DNA of 30,989 nt, taken from the IMG/VR virus record IMGVR_UViG_3300031787_000569, positions 1-30,989 of that record. One strand, given 5' to 3'. The stretch is from a virus. This document shows positions 20,068 through 28,665 of this stretch, piece by piece (positions within the stretch are counted from its first letter, which is position 1; the number at the start of each line of letters is the position of its first letter). A model generated the notes under the pieces. It had not been told where the DNA came from. It was given only the letters and a program-made list of their open reading frames with translations, and made no database searches. The translations under genes and the position numbers were made by a program.

Positions 20068-20636
20068 CAGCACCAGAGTCGCTCCCCGTCCAGCAGCCGC
20101 TCGTGGAGCGGATTGGCCTGCAGGCGACCGTCAAGCAGCGCGCCCGGCTCGTCGATCCAGGCCGCCACGCACGCCAGAACGAAGGTGCGCACGCTGGTGG
20201 GCATGGGGCTGGCGGCCAGAACGCTGACGTCGATGCGCACGCGCGGCCCCCACTCTTCGCCCGCAAGCTCCGGCCAGTTCTGGCCGGGCACGAGCTGGAT
20301 GCGGGTCAGCCGGTCCAACGCGGCAGCCTTGTACGCGGACGCGCTGAGCGTCGTCCAGTCCGCTGGCGCGGCGGCTGACCGGTAGCTGATCACCACCGTT
20401 TCGGGCTGCCAGCACGGCAGCTCGATGACCGATGTTTCCGGCCACTCGGTGAACTCCGCGCGCCGCGTCTGAGCCCGGTACCACCGACCGGTGATCTGTT
20501 CCGCCTGCTCCCGCGCAGCCGAAATGGCGATGTCGATCTCTCCGTCCAGAGCGGTGTCGACAATGCGGCAGCGCAGTCGTGCTTCGACCGCGGTGACCGG
20601 CTCCGGGCTGGTGGTCGGGTAGGACAGAAGGCGCAT
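20067..20636 (-). CDS. Head-tail connector protein (phiE125 gp8 / HK97 gp6-like)
   Basis: This encodes 189 residues beginning MRLLSYPTTSPEPVTAVEAR. It matches the family by VTAVEARLRCRI, DGEIDIAISAAREQAEQITGR, the central LPCWQPETVVISYR and the C-terminal helix VRTFVLACVAAWIDEP. It is the adaptor ring that docks on the portal. In related phages this gene comes directly after the capsid gene; here five other genes intervene. It starts 22 bases after the large glycoside-hydrolase-like gene. Confidence 0.87.
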   Translation of the reverse strand: MRLLSYPTTSPEPVTAVEARLRCRIVDTALDGEIDIAISAAREQAEQITGRWYRAQTRRAEFTEWPETSVIELPCWQPETVVISYRSAAAPADWTTLSASAYKAAALDRLTRIQLVPGQNWPELAGEEWGPRVRIDVSVLAASPMPTSVRTFVLACVAAWIDEPGALLDGRLQANPLHERLLDGERLWC

Positions 20637-20658
20637 CGGATAGGACCTGGTGTTCTGG

Positions 20659-22713
20659 CTACATCAGCAGCACGATGGCGTTGTCCATCAGCGGAGGCAG
20701 CGTGATCTCGACCCAGCCCGGCTCACGGTCCATGCGCACGGGTCGCCCACCGACTTGGCCAGGCTCGAACCACTGCGCCGAGCTGACGTTGCCCAGCACA
20801 TCCATGCGCACGCGCAGGCGCAGCGCTGACTGCCGCGCGTTGACCTGGGCGCCGGTGTACGAGGGCGCGGTGCCATACGTGCAGTTGTTGGTGTTGACCA
20901 GGTGCACGGCGACGCGGCCATCCGGGTGCGCGCGAAGGGTGGCCAGCGTGGGCCGGGTCGCGTCGGTCGCGCCGTTGACGATGACGGTGCGCAGGGGATC
21001 CAGGTTCGTGCCCGTGAGCCAGGCACGCGCCTGCACGTTGGATCCGGTCGGGATTGCCGCGCCGCTGTCGGTGAAGGTGGCGTCGGGCTCGGTCTTGACG
21101 ACCAGATCCATGTCGGCCAGCGGGTACTGGCTCAACGTCCGAGTCGCGTCCAGACCCTCGCCCACCAGCGCCATCATCCACGGCAGATGCCGAGTCATCA
21201 GTGGCGTGATGATGTCGCGGCTGTAGCGCTTGAGCCGGTTGATGTCCCAGCCGGGCCCCACGTCCACCTCATAGGCACCCGCCCAGCAGTTGGTGGCGCT
21301 GCTGGCACTGTTGCTCACCGAGTTCGAATACCGCTCGTCGAGGTCAGGCACCGCCAGCGCAATCTGCGGCGGCACGTCGAAGCCGTCGAGCAGCTGGCTG
21401 CGGTGGATGCCGATCCAGTCGAACAGCGGCGCAAAGTCCGCAGGATCTGCGGTCCACTGCCAGCGGTTGCCTCCCTGCCAGCCGGTGAGGAAGTTGGTGA
21501 TGTAGTCGAACACCTGCACGGGAACCGTGGGCATGCACCCGTTGGCCAGGGCCCAGGCGCAGGTGGCCCGGTAGTTGGCCGCGACGGTGACCGGCTCGGT
21601 GTAGGTGCTTGCGATCGGCGGAAAGTCGTCGAATGTCGGCGGCACCACGGCAAAGGTGCTGAACCGGTCGCCCTGGGTGTTGGGCGGGACGGCGCGGATG
21701 TAGGGATAAGGCGCCAACGTGGCACGCGCTCCGAACGCCCTGACACTGGCGCAGGCCAGCTGCACGCGCGCGAACCATGTCAACAGCCGCGTGGTGTCCG
21801 CCAGGTCGTGCCCCGACTGGTAGCCGGCCACCGGCTCGGTGTCGGCAGGGTTGAGCTCCACGATCAGGTTGTCGAAACCCGCCGCCCCCACCGCCATGTT
21901 GCACAGCGCGGCCCACGAGCTGGGGATGGCGGCGAAGCCGTTGTAGCTGCTCTCGATTCCGGCGGCGCGGTGCATCGGCCGCACTCGCTCGAGCGCATGC
22001 GTCATGCAGTACCGCAGCATGTGCCGGCGCCAGGCCTGGTCATGGACCGGGTGGTTGGCGCGGGTCTGCGAAACGCTGGCGGCGATGTACGCAGCGTCAT
22101 TGGCGTAAGCGGCGCGCAGAAGCGCACCATAGCTCGGCACCTGGAACGAGCGTTCCACGTCGCTGCCGAACCCGCCGCCGTAGAACCAGAGCGTCGCGCA
22201 GGTGGTGAAGTCGTCATAGTGGACGCTGTTGCCCTGCGTCAGCCAGTAGGCGGTGCCGCGCTGGCTCTCGGTCAGGGCCGGGTCCACGGAGTTCAGCTGC
22301 CGATTTCGGTCGTCGTCCGAGCCGTAGTCGGCATACCCGAACACGTCCAGAGCCGGGATGCAGTTGGCCCCGTACAGGGTCTTGACCCCGAACGCCGGGT
22401 TGAGCGCCAGCGTCGCCGGCGACACCAGCCCGCCGACAACGCCACCGACCACGCGAAGGTTCCGCAGCGTCGTGCGCTGCTCTGCCATGTGGGCGGTGTC
22501 GAACTGCCACTGGCTGCGCGTCATGAACGGGTACCGCCGCGGAATGTCCCAGTCACCGGTGTAGGTGGCCGCCAGGCGCGGGCCGCCCTTGTAGACCCAG
22601 GAGCTGTAACCCGCCTCGGTGACACGGGCGAACGGCTGGTAGATCTGCTGGTCGTGCAGCAGCCCGCCGCGAGCAGCCGGGACCATCAACCGAATGGCTT
22701 GGCGGGCGATCAT
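20659..22713 (-). CDS. Large glycoside-hydrolase-like protein in the head gene cluster
   Basis: This encodes 684 residues beginning MIARQAIRLMVPAARGGLLH. No family can be named with certainty. The central 500 residues alternate helices and strands as in a TIM barrel, with aromatic and acidic clusters (TYTGDWDIPRRYPF, IESSYNGFAAIPSSW, NLIVELNPADTEP, FDWIGIHRSQLLDGFD). The C-terminal domain (about 601-684, VAVHLVNTNN to WVEITLPPLMDNAIVLL) resembles the beta-sandwich that ends many glycoside hydrolases. It may cut host surface polysaccharide or decorate the capsid. The ATG overlaps the LamG stop (ATGA), so the two are probably made together. It replaces nothing known between capsid and connector. 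Confidence 0.6.
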   Translation of the reverse strand: MIARQAIRLMVPAARGGLLHDQQIYQPFARVTEAGYSSWVYKGGPRLAATYTGDWDIPRRYPFMTRSQWQFDTAHMAEQRTTLRNLRVVGGVVGGLVSPATLALNPAFGVKTLYGANCIPALDVFGYADYGSDDDRNRQLNSVDPALTESQRGTAYWLTQGNSVHYDDFTTCATLWFYGGGFGSDVERSFQVPSYGALLRAAYANDAAYIAASVSQTRANHPVHDQAWRRHMLRYCMTHALERVRPMHRAAGIESSYNGFAAIPSSWAALCNMAVGAAGFDNLIVELNPADTEPVAGYQSGHDLADTTRLLTWFARVQLACASVRAFGARATLAPYPYIRAVPPNTQGDRFSTFAVVPPTFDDFPPIASTYTEPVTVAANYRATCAWALANGCMPTVPVQVFDYITNFLTGWQGGNRWQWTADPADFAPLFDWIGIHRSQLLDGFDVPPQIALAVPDLDERYSNSVSNSASSATNCWAGAYEVDVGPGWDINRLKRYSRDIITPLMTRHLPWMMALVGEGLDATRTLSQYPLADMDLVVKTEPDATFTDSGAAIPTGSNVQARAWLTGTNLDPLRTVIVNGATDATRPTLATLRAHPDGRVAVHLVNTNNCTYGTAPSYTGAQVNARQSALRLRVRMDVLGNVSSAQWFEPGQVGGRPVRMDREPGWVEITLPPLMDNAIVLLM

Positions 22714-24029
22714 GCGCGCGGGCTCTCCGTGCTCCAGGCGACGCCGGTGCCGACCGAAAGGTTGGCGGAGATCGCGCCCTCGCTTGGCGCCAGGGTCGTG
22801 CCGAAGCCATTGCGGAATCTCCAGCGGACGTCGGCCACGGGGCTGGCCCCGCGGAAGTCGGCCGCCCAGTCGTCTCGCGTGAACGGCCGGCGCCACATCG
22901 CGACGTCAGCCACGCGGCCGAACCACTGACTGTTGGCTCCGTTGCCGGCACCCGCGCCGATGCGGAAGTCGGCCACCGTGCTGCCGGCGTACCAGTTGGC
23001 TGCGACGTGGGCCACGTTCACGTCGCGCGTCTGGATCACGCGATCGAGAGCGGTTTCGATCACGCCGTTAATCACGTCGACGGAGACGCCCAGGCGCATC
23101 CACTGGCCGACGCTTGAAACTCGCGGCCGGGCGATCTGGTTGGTCACGGCGCTGCTGACGCTGGCGCGCACGTTGGACCATTGGAAGTTGCCAACGCCGG
23201 CCGCGTCGGCGATCGCGCGCAGCAAGGTTGTGCCGTTCGAAAGCGCCACCGGGTAGCGGCTCCCGTCGTTGCCGGGGTGGGGCTTGATCCACATCGCCAG
23301 CGTGATGCCGGAGCCGCCGTAGATGCCAGCCAGCGCCGTCAGGCCGCCAGCGTTGGGCGTCAGCGTGCCGTTGGTCGTGCCGTCCAGCACCATGCTGCCG
23401 CTGTCGATCGCGACCAGCGCCGGCATCTTCGGCACATCTGGGGTCCAGCTCGTGTTGACGCCCATGGTGTGCGCAGTGCCCGCCAGGCTGCCGCTGTTGG
23501 CCAGGGCCGTGCCCAGGCCTTCGAGCATCCGGAGGTTGACGTCCGCGGACGGCTGCACGTTGTCGTAGTGGAACCGGCGCACCTGGTCCTGGGTGAAGCA
23601 GACGCCCGCCGTGGCGATGAACTGCGACAGCGCGCCACCGCTCGCCATGGTGGTGGTGGCGTTCCCACCGGTGAAGGCCACGCCCGGGCTGCTGGTGACG
23701 CCGACGATCTCGCCGTCCTGGTACAGCGTGGTGACGGTTCCGTCGAAGGTCAGCGCCGCAGTCCACCAGTCGCCGAGCGGCAGCGGAACGGCAGAGTTCA
23801 GGAGGCCCGTCACCGACAGCAGGTTGCCCGACGTGATGCCGAAGCTGCCGCCGGCGCTGTAGATCGTGCTCGAGACGCCTGGCGGCGAGAAGCCCCACAC
23901 CATCAGGCTGTACGGCGCCGAGGTCGGCAGCGCAGGCATCCCCGTGTGCGAGACGCTTCCGCCACTGAAGCGGACGCTGCTGTAGAGGTCCGCCGCCAGG
24001 TGGCGGAAGCTGCCGTAGCCGCGAAGCAC
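22710..24029 (-). CDS. LamG/concanavalin-like lectin protein in the head cluster
   Basis: This encodes 439 residues from a GTG, beginning MLRGYGSFRHLAADLYSSVR. Two laminin-G-like jelly rolls are visible: the first around 30-190 (YSLMVWGFSPPG, DWWTAALTFDGTVTTLYQDG, FTQDQVRRFHYD), the second around 225-395 (GITLAMWIKPHPGNDGSRYP, GQWMRLGVSVDVINGVIETA, GRVADVAMWRRPFTRDDWA). The phrase pattern -F..D..V..LY.DG- and -VADVAMWRRPFT-D- is typical of LamG. It should bind glycans and probably acts as a virion decoration or partner of the downstream glycoside-hydrolase-like protein. The start begins one base after the upstream stop; the longer open frame overlaps the preceding gene. Confidence 0.78.
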   Translation of the reverse strand: MLRGYGSFRHLAADLYSSVRFSGGSVSHTGMPALPTSAPYSLMVWGFSPPGVSSTIYSAGGSFGITSGNLLSVTGLLNSAVPLPLGDWWTAALTFDGTVTTLYQDGEIVGVTSSPGVAFTGGNATTTMASGGALSQFIATAGVCFTQDQVRRFHYDNVQPSADVNLRMLEGLGTALANSGSLAGTAHTMGVNTSWTPDVPKMPALVAIDSGSMVLDGTTNGTLTPNAGGLTALAGIYGGSGITLAMWIKPHPGNDGSRYPVALSNGTTLLRAIADAAGVGNFQWSNVRASVSSAVTNQIARPRVSSVGQWMRLGVSVDVINGVIETALDRVIQTRDVNVAHVAANWYAGSTVADFRIGAGAGNGANSQWFGRVADVAMWRRPFTRDDWAADFRGASPVADVRWRFRNGFGTTLAPSEGAISANLSVGTGVAWSTESPRA

Positions 24030-24030
24030 G

Positions 24031-24399
24031 TCAGACCCCCGTCGCCGAGATTTCGGCGCCCGACGGGAAAGCAGCAGCGCCGCGGACGCGCACGCCGGTG
24101 AAGTGCTGCCGGTTGACGACGTGCGTGATGCAGCTGTTCGCGGGGACGTTGAACCGCGGCGCACTGCCGTCGGACACGGTGCCCGTGCCGGTCGTGGCGT
24201 CGGCCAGGAACACCTCGAACGCCGTGGCCGTGGGGTTGCTCATGGTCAGCGAGTGCACGAAGCACGCGCGGGCCAGCAGCGTGGTGTCCACAGCATTGAC
24301 TCGACCCAGGTAGAAGAAGGTCTCGCGCACCTGCCGCACGCCGTTGACCGAGTCATCGCCAGGCCGGATGGTCTGGTCGCGTGTTGGAAGTCCGCTCAT
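24031..24399 (-). CDS. Unidentified accessory virion protein
   Basis: This encodes 122 residues beginning MSGLPTRDQTIRPGDDSVNG. It is mostly beta (FFYLGRVNAV, FEVFLADATTGTGTV, CITHVVNRQHFTGVRV) with no signal peptide or transmembrane segment. It abuts the stop of the upstream gene and the start of the LamG gene, so it belongs to the same block. The family is not recognised; a small structural or chaperone role for the LamG/glycosidase pair is possible. Confidence 0.6.
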   Translation of the reverse strand: MSGLPTRDQTIRPGDDSVNGVRQVRETFFYLGRVNAVDTTLLARACFVHSLTMSNPTATAFEVFLADATTGTGTVSDGSAPRFNVPANSCITHVVNRQHFTGVRVRGAAAFPSGAEISATGV

Positions 24400-24819
24400 T
24401 CAGAGCACCTCGATGGTCAGGGTGGAGGGAAAGTTGAAACGGACTTGGCGCGCGCTGTCCCCGGGGTATGGCCAGATAACCGCGTCCGTTTGCGTGGCGT
24501 AGGCATCCTGGAAGACTGCTGCGGTGACGGTGCCGGCCGAGTCGCGGGCGTCCATCGTCAGACTGCCAGTGCCCAGCACGCGCACCCGGAACGGCACCGC
24601 CGGCCGCATCCAGGCACCACTCGCGGCCATGCCGTTGACATCGGGCGCAGGCCCGTCGCCTTCCCTGAGCAGCTCCCAGCCGAGCCTGGCCGCCAGCAGG
24701 GCGCGCGCGCGCGTGCCGTCTTCGACCTGGCGCGACTCGCCCGGCATCCACACAAGCCCTGTGCCGGTGAGCGGCGTTTCAGGTCGGGGCTGGAGCCCTG
24801 TGTAGCGGATGGTTGGCAT
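24400..24819 (-). CDS. Unidentified accessory virion protein
   Basis: This encodes 139 residues beginning MPTIRYTGLQPRPETPLTGT. The first half (TGLVWMPGESRQVEDGTRAR, then a short helix LLAARLGWELL) resembles the small head or neck accessory proteins seen after capsid genes; the second half is beta-rich (RVRVLGTGSLTMDARDSAGT to RFNFPSTLTIEVL). AAGGAAG precedes the ATG. It is the first gene after the terminator at 24855-24878. No defined family. Confidence 0.62.
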   Translation of the reverse strand: MPTIRYTGLQPRPETPLTGTGLVWMPGESRQVEDGTRARALLAARLGWELLREGDGPAPDVNGMAASGAWMRPAVPFRVRVLGTGSLTMDARDSAGTVTAAVFQDAYATQTDAVIWPYPGDSARQVRFNFPSTLTIEVL

Positions 24820-24854
24820 GACGAATGCTTCCTTGGTGCTGACAGACTGAGACG

Positions 24855-24878
24855 AAAAAGCCGCCCGGGTGGGGCGGC
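24855..24878 (-). terminator. Rho-independent terminator after the capsid-associated gene
   Basis: On the - strand GCCGCCC, a five-base loop and GGGCGGC are followed directly by TTTTT, a strong intrinsic terminator. It lies 22 bases after the stop of the 140-residue protein gene (24901) and separates the capsid block from the accessory block. Confidence 0.88.
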
Positions 24879-24900
24879 CCTTGATGTCTCAGCCCAGGGC

Positions 24901-25323
24901 TCAGGCCGGCGGGTTGGCCGTCGGCGCAATCTGCGGGTTGCCGAGCACGCAGACCGCAGAGACCAGCGCGGCCGAGGCGTTGTTGGCCGGCGTGATCGTC
25001 AGCCGCAGGTAACGCTTGACGCCGATGTAGCCCAGCTTGCGGCACTCGTTGTCGTCGTCGAACTGGAACCCGGCCAGCGCCTCGGTGCCGAGCAGATCTG
25101 CGTCGCCGACGGCCGTGTAGCCGGAGCCCGACGCGTCGGACTCTTCCAGCAGCACGGCGAAGGTGGCGTCCACGTCGGCGATGGAGCCGGTGGCGATCAG
25201 GAAAGTGACGGAGCCGAAGCCCTGCCGGTCGACGACGGTGCCGACCTGCGCGGTGTTGTCCGCCACGCTGACGGGGCTGATGACGCGCTTGACGTCGATG
25301 TTGTTCATCAGATCGTTGTTCAC
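24901..25323 (-). CDS. Capsid-associated protein of unknown function, decoration candidate
   Basis: This encodes 140 residues from a GTG preceded by AAAGG, beginning MNNDLMNNIDVKRVISPVSV. The sequence is beta-rich: GTVVDRQGFGSVTFLIATG, DVDATFAVLLEESDASGSGY, CRKLGYIGVKRYLRLTITPA, SAVCVLGNPQIAPT. I recall similar proteins following HK97-type capsid genes without an assigned role; head decoration is a reasonable guess. A terminator follows, so it is the last gene of the terminase-to-capsid block. Confidence 0.68.
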   Translation of the reverse strand: MNNDLMNNIDVKRVISPVSVADNTAQVGTVVDRQGFGSVTFLIATGSIADVDATFAVLLEESDASGSGYTAVGDADLLGTEALAGFQFDDDNECRKLGYIGVKRYLRLTITPANNASAALVSAVCVLGNPQIAPTANPPA

Positions 25324-25391
25324 GGTTGTGACCTTTCAGTTTTGGGTGGGTGTGCCAGCCAGCAGGCGCACGAGGGCGCCTGCCGTCACGT

Positions 25392-26711
25392 TCACGCCGC
25401 GAAGCGCAGGAACTTGACCGCTTCGAAGTTCATCGCGCCGCCGCCCGTGCGCTTGGTCGTGTAGAACACGACATAGGGCTTGGCGGTGAACGGATCGCGC
25501 AGGGTGCGCACGCCGATGCGGTCGACGATGGTGTAGGCCTGGCGGAAGTCGCCGAAGGCGAGCGACAGCGAGTTGGTGGCCAGCGCCGGCATGTACTGAT
25601 CGGTGCGCACCGGGTAGCCTTGGAGCCGCTCGGGAGCGCCCACCTGCATGCCCGGCTCCCAGAGGTACCGGTTGGTCGTGGATTCCTTGAGCTTGCGCGC
25701 CGCGGTGCGAACCTCACGGCGCATCAGCCACTGCGCGTTCGGCAGGAAGTGATCCTTCATGGCGCCCTGCAGATCCTGCAGCGGGTCGAACTGGGTGGTG
25801 TGGAACGCACCGTTGGCGCCGGTGTTGATGTGCTCGAAGGTGCCCCAGGCGCGGCTGCCGTCGGCCGTAGCCGCCGTGGGGTAGGCCGTCAGGCCGCGCG
25901 GCTGGCCGACGCCGGTGCCCGTCCAGAAGGCGGCACCCTCGACGCGCGCGAACTTGTCGGCCACCTTGCCCGCCAGCCAGGCTTCGACGTCCACCACGGC
26001 GTCGTCGATGAGCTTCTGCGTGACCTTCGGCATGGCGTACATCTCGTGGGCCGCGATCTCCCACTTGCGGACGTTCGGCGTGGCGCTGTCGTTGCGTGAG
26101 CCCATCTCGGAGACCCAGCCGGCGTCAGCGTCGCCGTCGTCGACGACGCCCTCGACCTTTTCGGTGCTGATGGTCTGCACGTCCGCGAGCTGGCGCATCA
26201 CGGACTGCTCGAACAGCCGGGTGACCATGCGGCCGGCGGTCGAATTCGGCAGCAGGTACCCGCCATCCGGGTCGCTGCCGGCGCTCAGCGCCTTGCGCTC
26301 GTCCGCACTCAGCGAATCCATCGTGACGCCGACGGCCAGCTTGAAGAAGCCGCTCTTGTAGTGGTCATACGCGTCCTGCTGCATCTCGCCCGGGAAGGCC
26401 TTGCCTTTGGCCTGGTACTCGGCACGCAGCGTGGCGTTGAAGCCCTTGAGCTCTGCGGCCTTCGCCTCGGCGCCCTTGACGTCGCTACCCAGGCCGCCAG
26501 GACGGGCCGCCTTCAGCAGGATGTCGTCGATGGCCTTCTTCTGGTCGGCCAGTTCGTCCAGGACGGTGTTGATCTTGGTGAGCTTGGCCTCGATGTCGGC
26601 CACCGCCTTGCCTTCGGCCTTGGCCTTCAGCAGCTCGTCGTTGGTCTTCTTGAACAGTTCGAAAGCCTCGCCCTGCTGGTCGATGACCTTTTTGATTTCG
26701 ATGAGGTCCAT
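25392..26711 (-). CDS. Major capsid protein, HK97 family
   Basis: This encodes 439 residues beginning MDLIEIKKVIDQQGEAFELF. The first 100 or so residues are a charged coiled coil acting as scaffold (the delta domain), normally removed by the prohead protease. The mature part shows the HK97 pattern: SDPDGGYLLPNSTAGRMVT, WEIAAHEMYAMPKVTQKLID, FWTGTGVGQPRGLTAYPT, NAQWLMRREVRTAARKLK, and a C-terminal AFGDFRQAYTIVDRIGVRTL. AAGGAAA precedes the ATG; the open frame extends 18 codons upstream but without a good SD. Confidence 0.95.
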   Translation of the reverse strand: MDLIEIKKVIDQQGEAFELFKKTNDELLKAKAEGKAVADIEAKLTKINTVLDELADQKKAIDDILLKAARPGGLGSDVKGAEAKAAELKGFNATLRAEYQAKGKAFPGEMQQDAYDHYKSGFFKLAVGVTMDSLSADERKALSAGSDPDGGYLLPNSTAGRMVTRLFEQSVMRQLADVQTISTEKVEGVVDDGDADAGWVSEMGSRNDSATPNVRKWEIAAHEMYAMPKVTQKLIDDAVVDVEAWLAGKVADKFARVEGAAFWTGTGVGQPRGLTAYPTAATADGSRAWGTFEHINTGANGAFHTTQFDPLQDLQGAMKDHFLPNAQWLMRREVRTAARKLKESTTNRYLWEPGMQVGAPERLQGYPVRTDQYMPALATNSLSLAFGDFRQAYTIVDRIGVRTLRDPFTAKPYVVFYTTKRTGGGAMNFEAVKFLRFAA

Positions 26712-26742
26712 GGGATTTCCTTTGCGTGGTGTGGGTGTGGGT

Positions 26743-27444
26743 TCAGTGCTGCGACAGCAGGGCACGGCCCCGCTTGGCCAGCGATTCGCGGAGTTCCTGC
26801 TCCAGGTCGGGATCGCCCCGGCCTGATGCCGCCTTCACCCGCGCGATGAAGGTCACCGCCTGGCTCTTGCTCAGCCCTCCGACCTCACGAAGGAAGGCCT
26901 CCGCATCGGCCAGCGATGCAATTTCGTCCAGCGACTTGACCGCGGAGATGCGGGCCTTGCCGTTGGCCGGAAACGTGACAAGGCTGACCTCCAGAAGGTC
27001 GACCTTCTTGAGCGTGCGGCGCGGCTCTTCGGGCTTGCTGCGCTGCTGCCATTCCTTGGCGATGTAGCCGATCGACAGGCCGCTGATCGCCGGCCGCGGC
27101 TCCATCTTCAGTAGCGCGTAGGCCTCGCGGCCGCGCGCGGTGTCGGCCAGCTTGCCGGTCACCTTCAGGCCGACTCCGTCCTCGGCCAGGGAGGTCCAGA
27201 TGCCGATGGGCGTCATGTCTTCGGCACCGAAGCCGTAGCCGCCGTGCTGCAAGAGCATCGCGGGCCAGACCTGCGACTGCGCGGAGGCGGCAAGAGACTC
27301 GGCAAACGCGCCGGGCTGAATCACGTCGCCGTAGCTGTCGACGTTGCCAAAGACGGCGCCGTATCCCTCGAACGTCATCTCTTTGGACTCGGAGGGGGCG
27401 AGCTTGAGCTCGCGCAGGCTGAAACTTGCGCGTTCGATGGCCAT
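26743..27444 (-). CDS. HK97-family prohead protease
   Basis: This encodes 233 residues beginning MAIERASFSLRELKLAPSES. Family features: FEGYGAVFGNVDSYGDVIQPGAF, catalytic His67 (MLLQHG), catalytic Ser124 (SGLSIGY), and the LLEVSLVTFPANGKA strand. It cleaves the capsid scaffold during maturation. The SD AAAGGAA is fused to the portal stop codon (CTGAAAGG, 27450-27457). The last 60 residues are a charged helical tail, longer than in minimal homologues. Confidence 0.94.
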   Translation of the reverse strand: MAIERASFSLRELKLAPSESKEMTFEGYGAVFGNVDSYGDVIQPGAFAESLAASAQSQVWPAMLLQHGGYGFGAEDMTPIGIWTSLAEDGVGLKVTGKLADTARGREAYALLKMEPRPAISGLSIGYIAKEWQQRSKPEEPRRTLKKVDLLEVSLVTFPANGKARISAVKSLDEIASLADAEAFLREVGGLSKSQAVTFIARVKAASGRGDPDLEQELRESLAKRGRALLSQH

Positions 27445-27453
27445 GCTTTCCTT

Positions 27454-28665
27454 TCAGGCCGGCGGCGCCAAGGCCGGCCGCAGGTTGGTTGCGACGGGCA
27501 GCTGCTGTGCAGCACCGCCCATCGGATTCAGTTCTTCCAACGCCCGGACCTCGTCCTGCGTCATCCAGGCCGGCGCGCCGCCGGACCCCAGCGCCTTTGC
27601 AAAGTACTCGGAGCGGTCCTTCATGGAGCCGCGCATCAGGCCGTTGCCCATGAACTTGGCGTAGATGCCATCGATCTCGTCCTGCTCGCTGAGCAGGTTG
27701 CAGTCGATGCTCTGCTCGAGCCGCTCCCACCAGGCCGCCAGCGTGTGCACCACGTGCGCCTGAAACATCGCCTCCGCACTGGCGTAGGTGGCCGCCTTGT
27801 CGCTGCTGAAGACCATGATCGGCATGACGCCCATCGCCCTGCAGACTTCCTCCACCTGGAAGCGGCGCGTCTCCAGATGCTGGGCGTCGACGCCGGACAG
27901 CGCCAGCGGCAGCCACTTGGCGGCTCGGTCGACGATCATCGGCAGGCCATCGTTTTCGCCCGCGTGGTTGTCTGCCAGGAACTTTCGCAGGTCCTTGTAC
28001 TGCTGCGGGTTGAGCGAGCCCTCGACCGAGTAGACGCCCGGGACCCGCATGCCGTTCCTGTGCATGGCGCCCTGGCTGCTCTCCGCAGCAATCGACAGCC
28101 CCACGGCCTCGCGCGCCAGTTCCAGCGCATCCAGAGACTCCCAGCCCACCCAGCTCGGGCCCTTGACATGCCAGATCAGACTGGCGTCGAAGCGCCGCAG
28201 CTCACCGTTCCTGCCGGTCACCTCGTAGATGACCGTCATGTCGTCTTCGGCAAGCGTGGTGCGCACGCGGCCGGGCTCGAACGGGATCAGCTCCCTGATC
28301 TTGCCGCCGACGATGACCTTGTAGCAGTAGGCCCGGCCAGCCAGTGTCAGGTGCAAGCCCAGCGTCTCGCGGAACTCGAACGAGGTCTGCCACGGGTTCG
28401 GACGACGATGCAACACCCGGTAAAGAGGATGGGTCCGCGCCGGGGTACGCTGGCCGCCCTCGGTCTCGGCGAACAACTTCAGCGGCACCTGCGCGACACC
28501 GTTCGCGATCACTCGCGCGCAAGCGAACGCGGTGGCGCAGCGAATCGCCTCCTTCAATCCAACGGTCTGGCCGCTCTTGCTCGTCTTGGAGCCGTAGATC
28601 TCGCGGAACAGATCCAGCGTGGTGCTGGACTTGCGACCGAACGGCCAGAGACCTCGCCAGTTCAA
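27454..28665 (-). CDS. Portal protein, HK97 family
   Basis: This encodes 403 residues from a TTG that overlaps the terL stop as TTGA, with GGGAGG about ten bases upstream; the longer frame from 28833 would overlap terL by 170 bases. The sequence begins MNWRGLWPFGRKSSTTLDLF and shows the family signature: AIRCATAFACARVIANGVAQ, LLHRRPNPWQTSFEFRETLG-like, YCYKVIVGGKIRELIPFEPG, IWHVKGPSWVGWESLDALEL, QVEEVCRAMGVMPIMVF. It forms the dodecameric DNA entry ring. Confidence 0.94.
   Translation of the reverse strand: MNWRGLWPFGRKSSTTLDLFREIYGSKTSKSGQTVGLKEAIRCATAFACARVIANGVAQVPLKLFAETEGGQRTPARTHPLYRVLHRRPNPWQTSFEFRETLGLHLTLAGRAYCYKVIVGGKIRELIPFEPGRVRTTLAEDDMTVIYEVTGRNGELRRFDASLIWHVKGPSWVGWESLDALELAREAVGLSIAAESSQGAMHRNGMRVPGVYSVEGSLNPQQYKDLRKFLADNHAGENDGLPMIVDRAAKWLPLALSGVDAQHLETRRFQVEEVCRAMGVMPIMVFSSDKAATYASAEAMFQAHVVHTLAAWWERLEQSIDCNLLSEQDEIDGIYAKFMGNGLMRGSMKDRSEYFAKALGSGGAPAWMTQDEVRALEELNPMGGAAQQLPVATNLRPALAPPA

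Noticed and set aside
20902-22929. A 675-codon + strand open frame opposite the glycosidase-like gene
   Set aside because: Composition is dominated by Arg, Gly, His and Val runs typical of antisense frames in GC-rich DNA; the - strand gene has ATGA coupling and protein-like composition.
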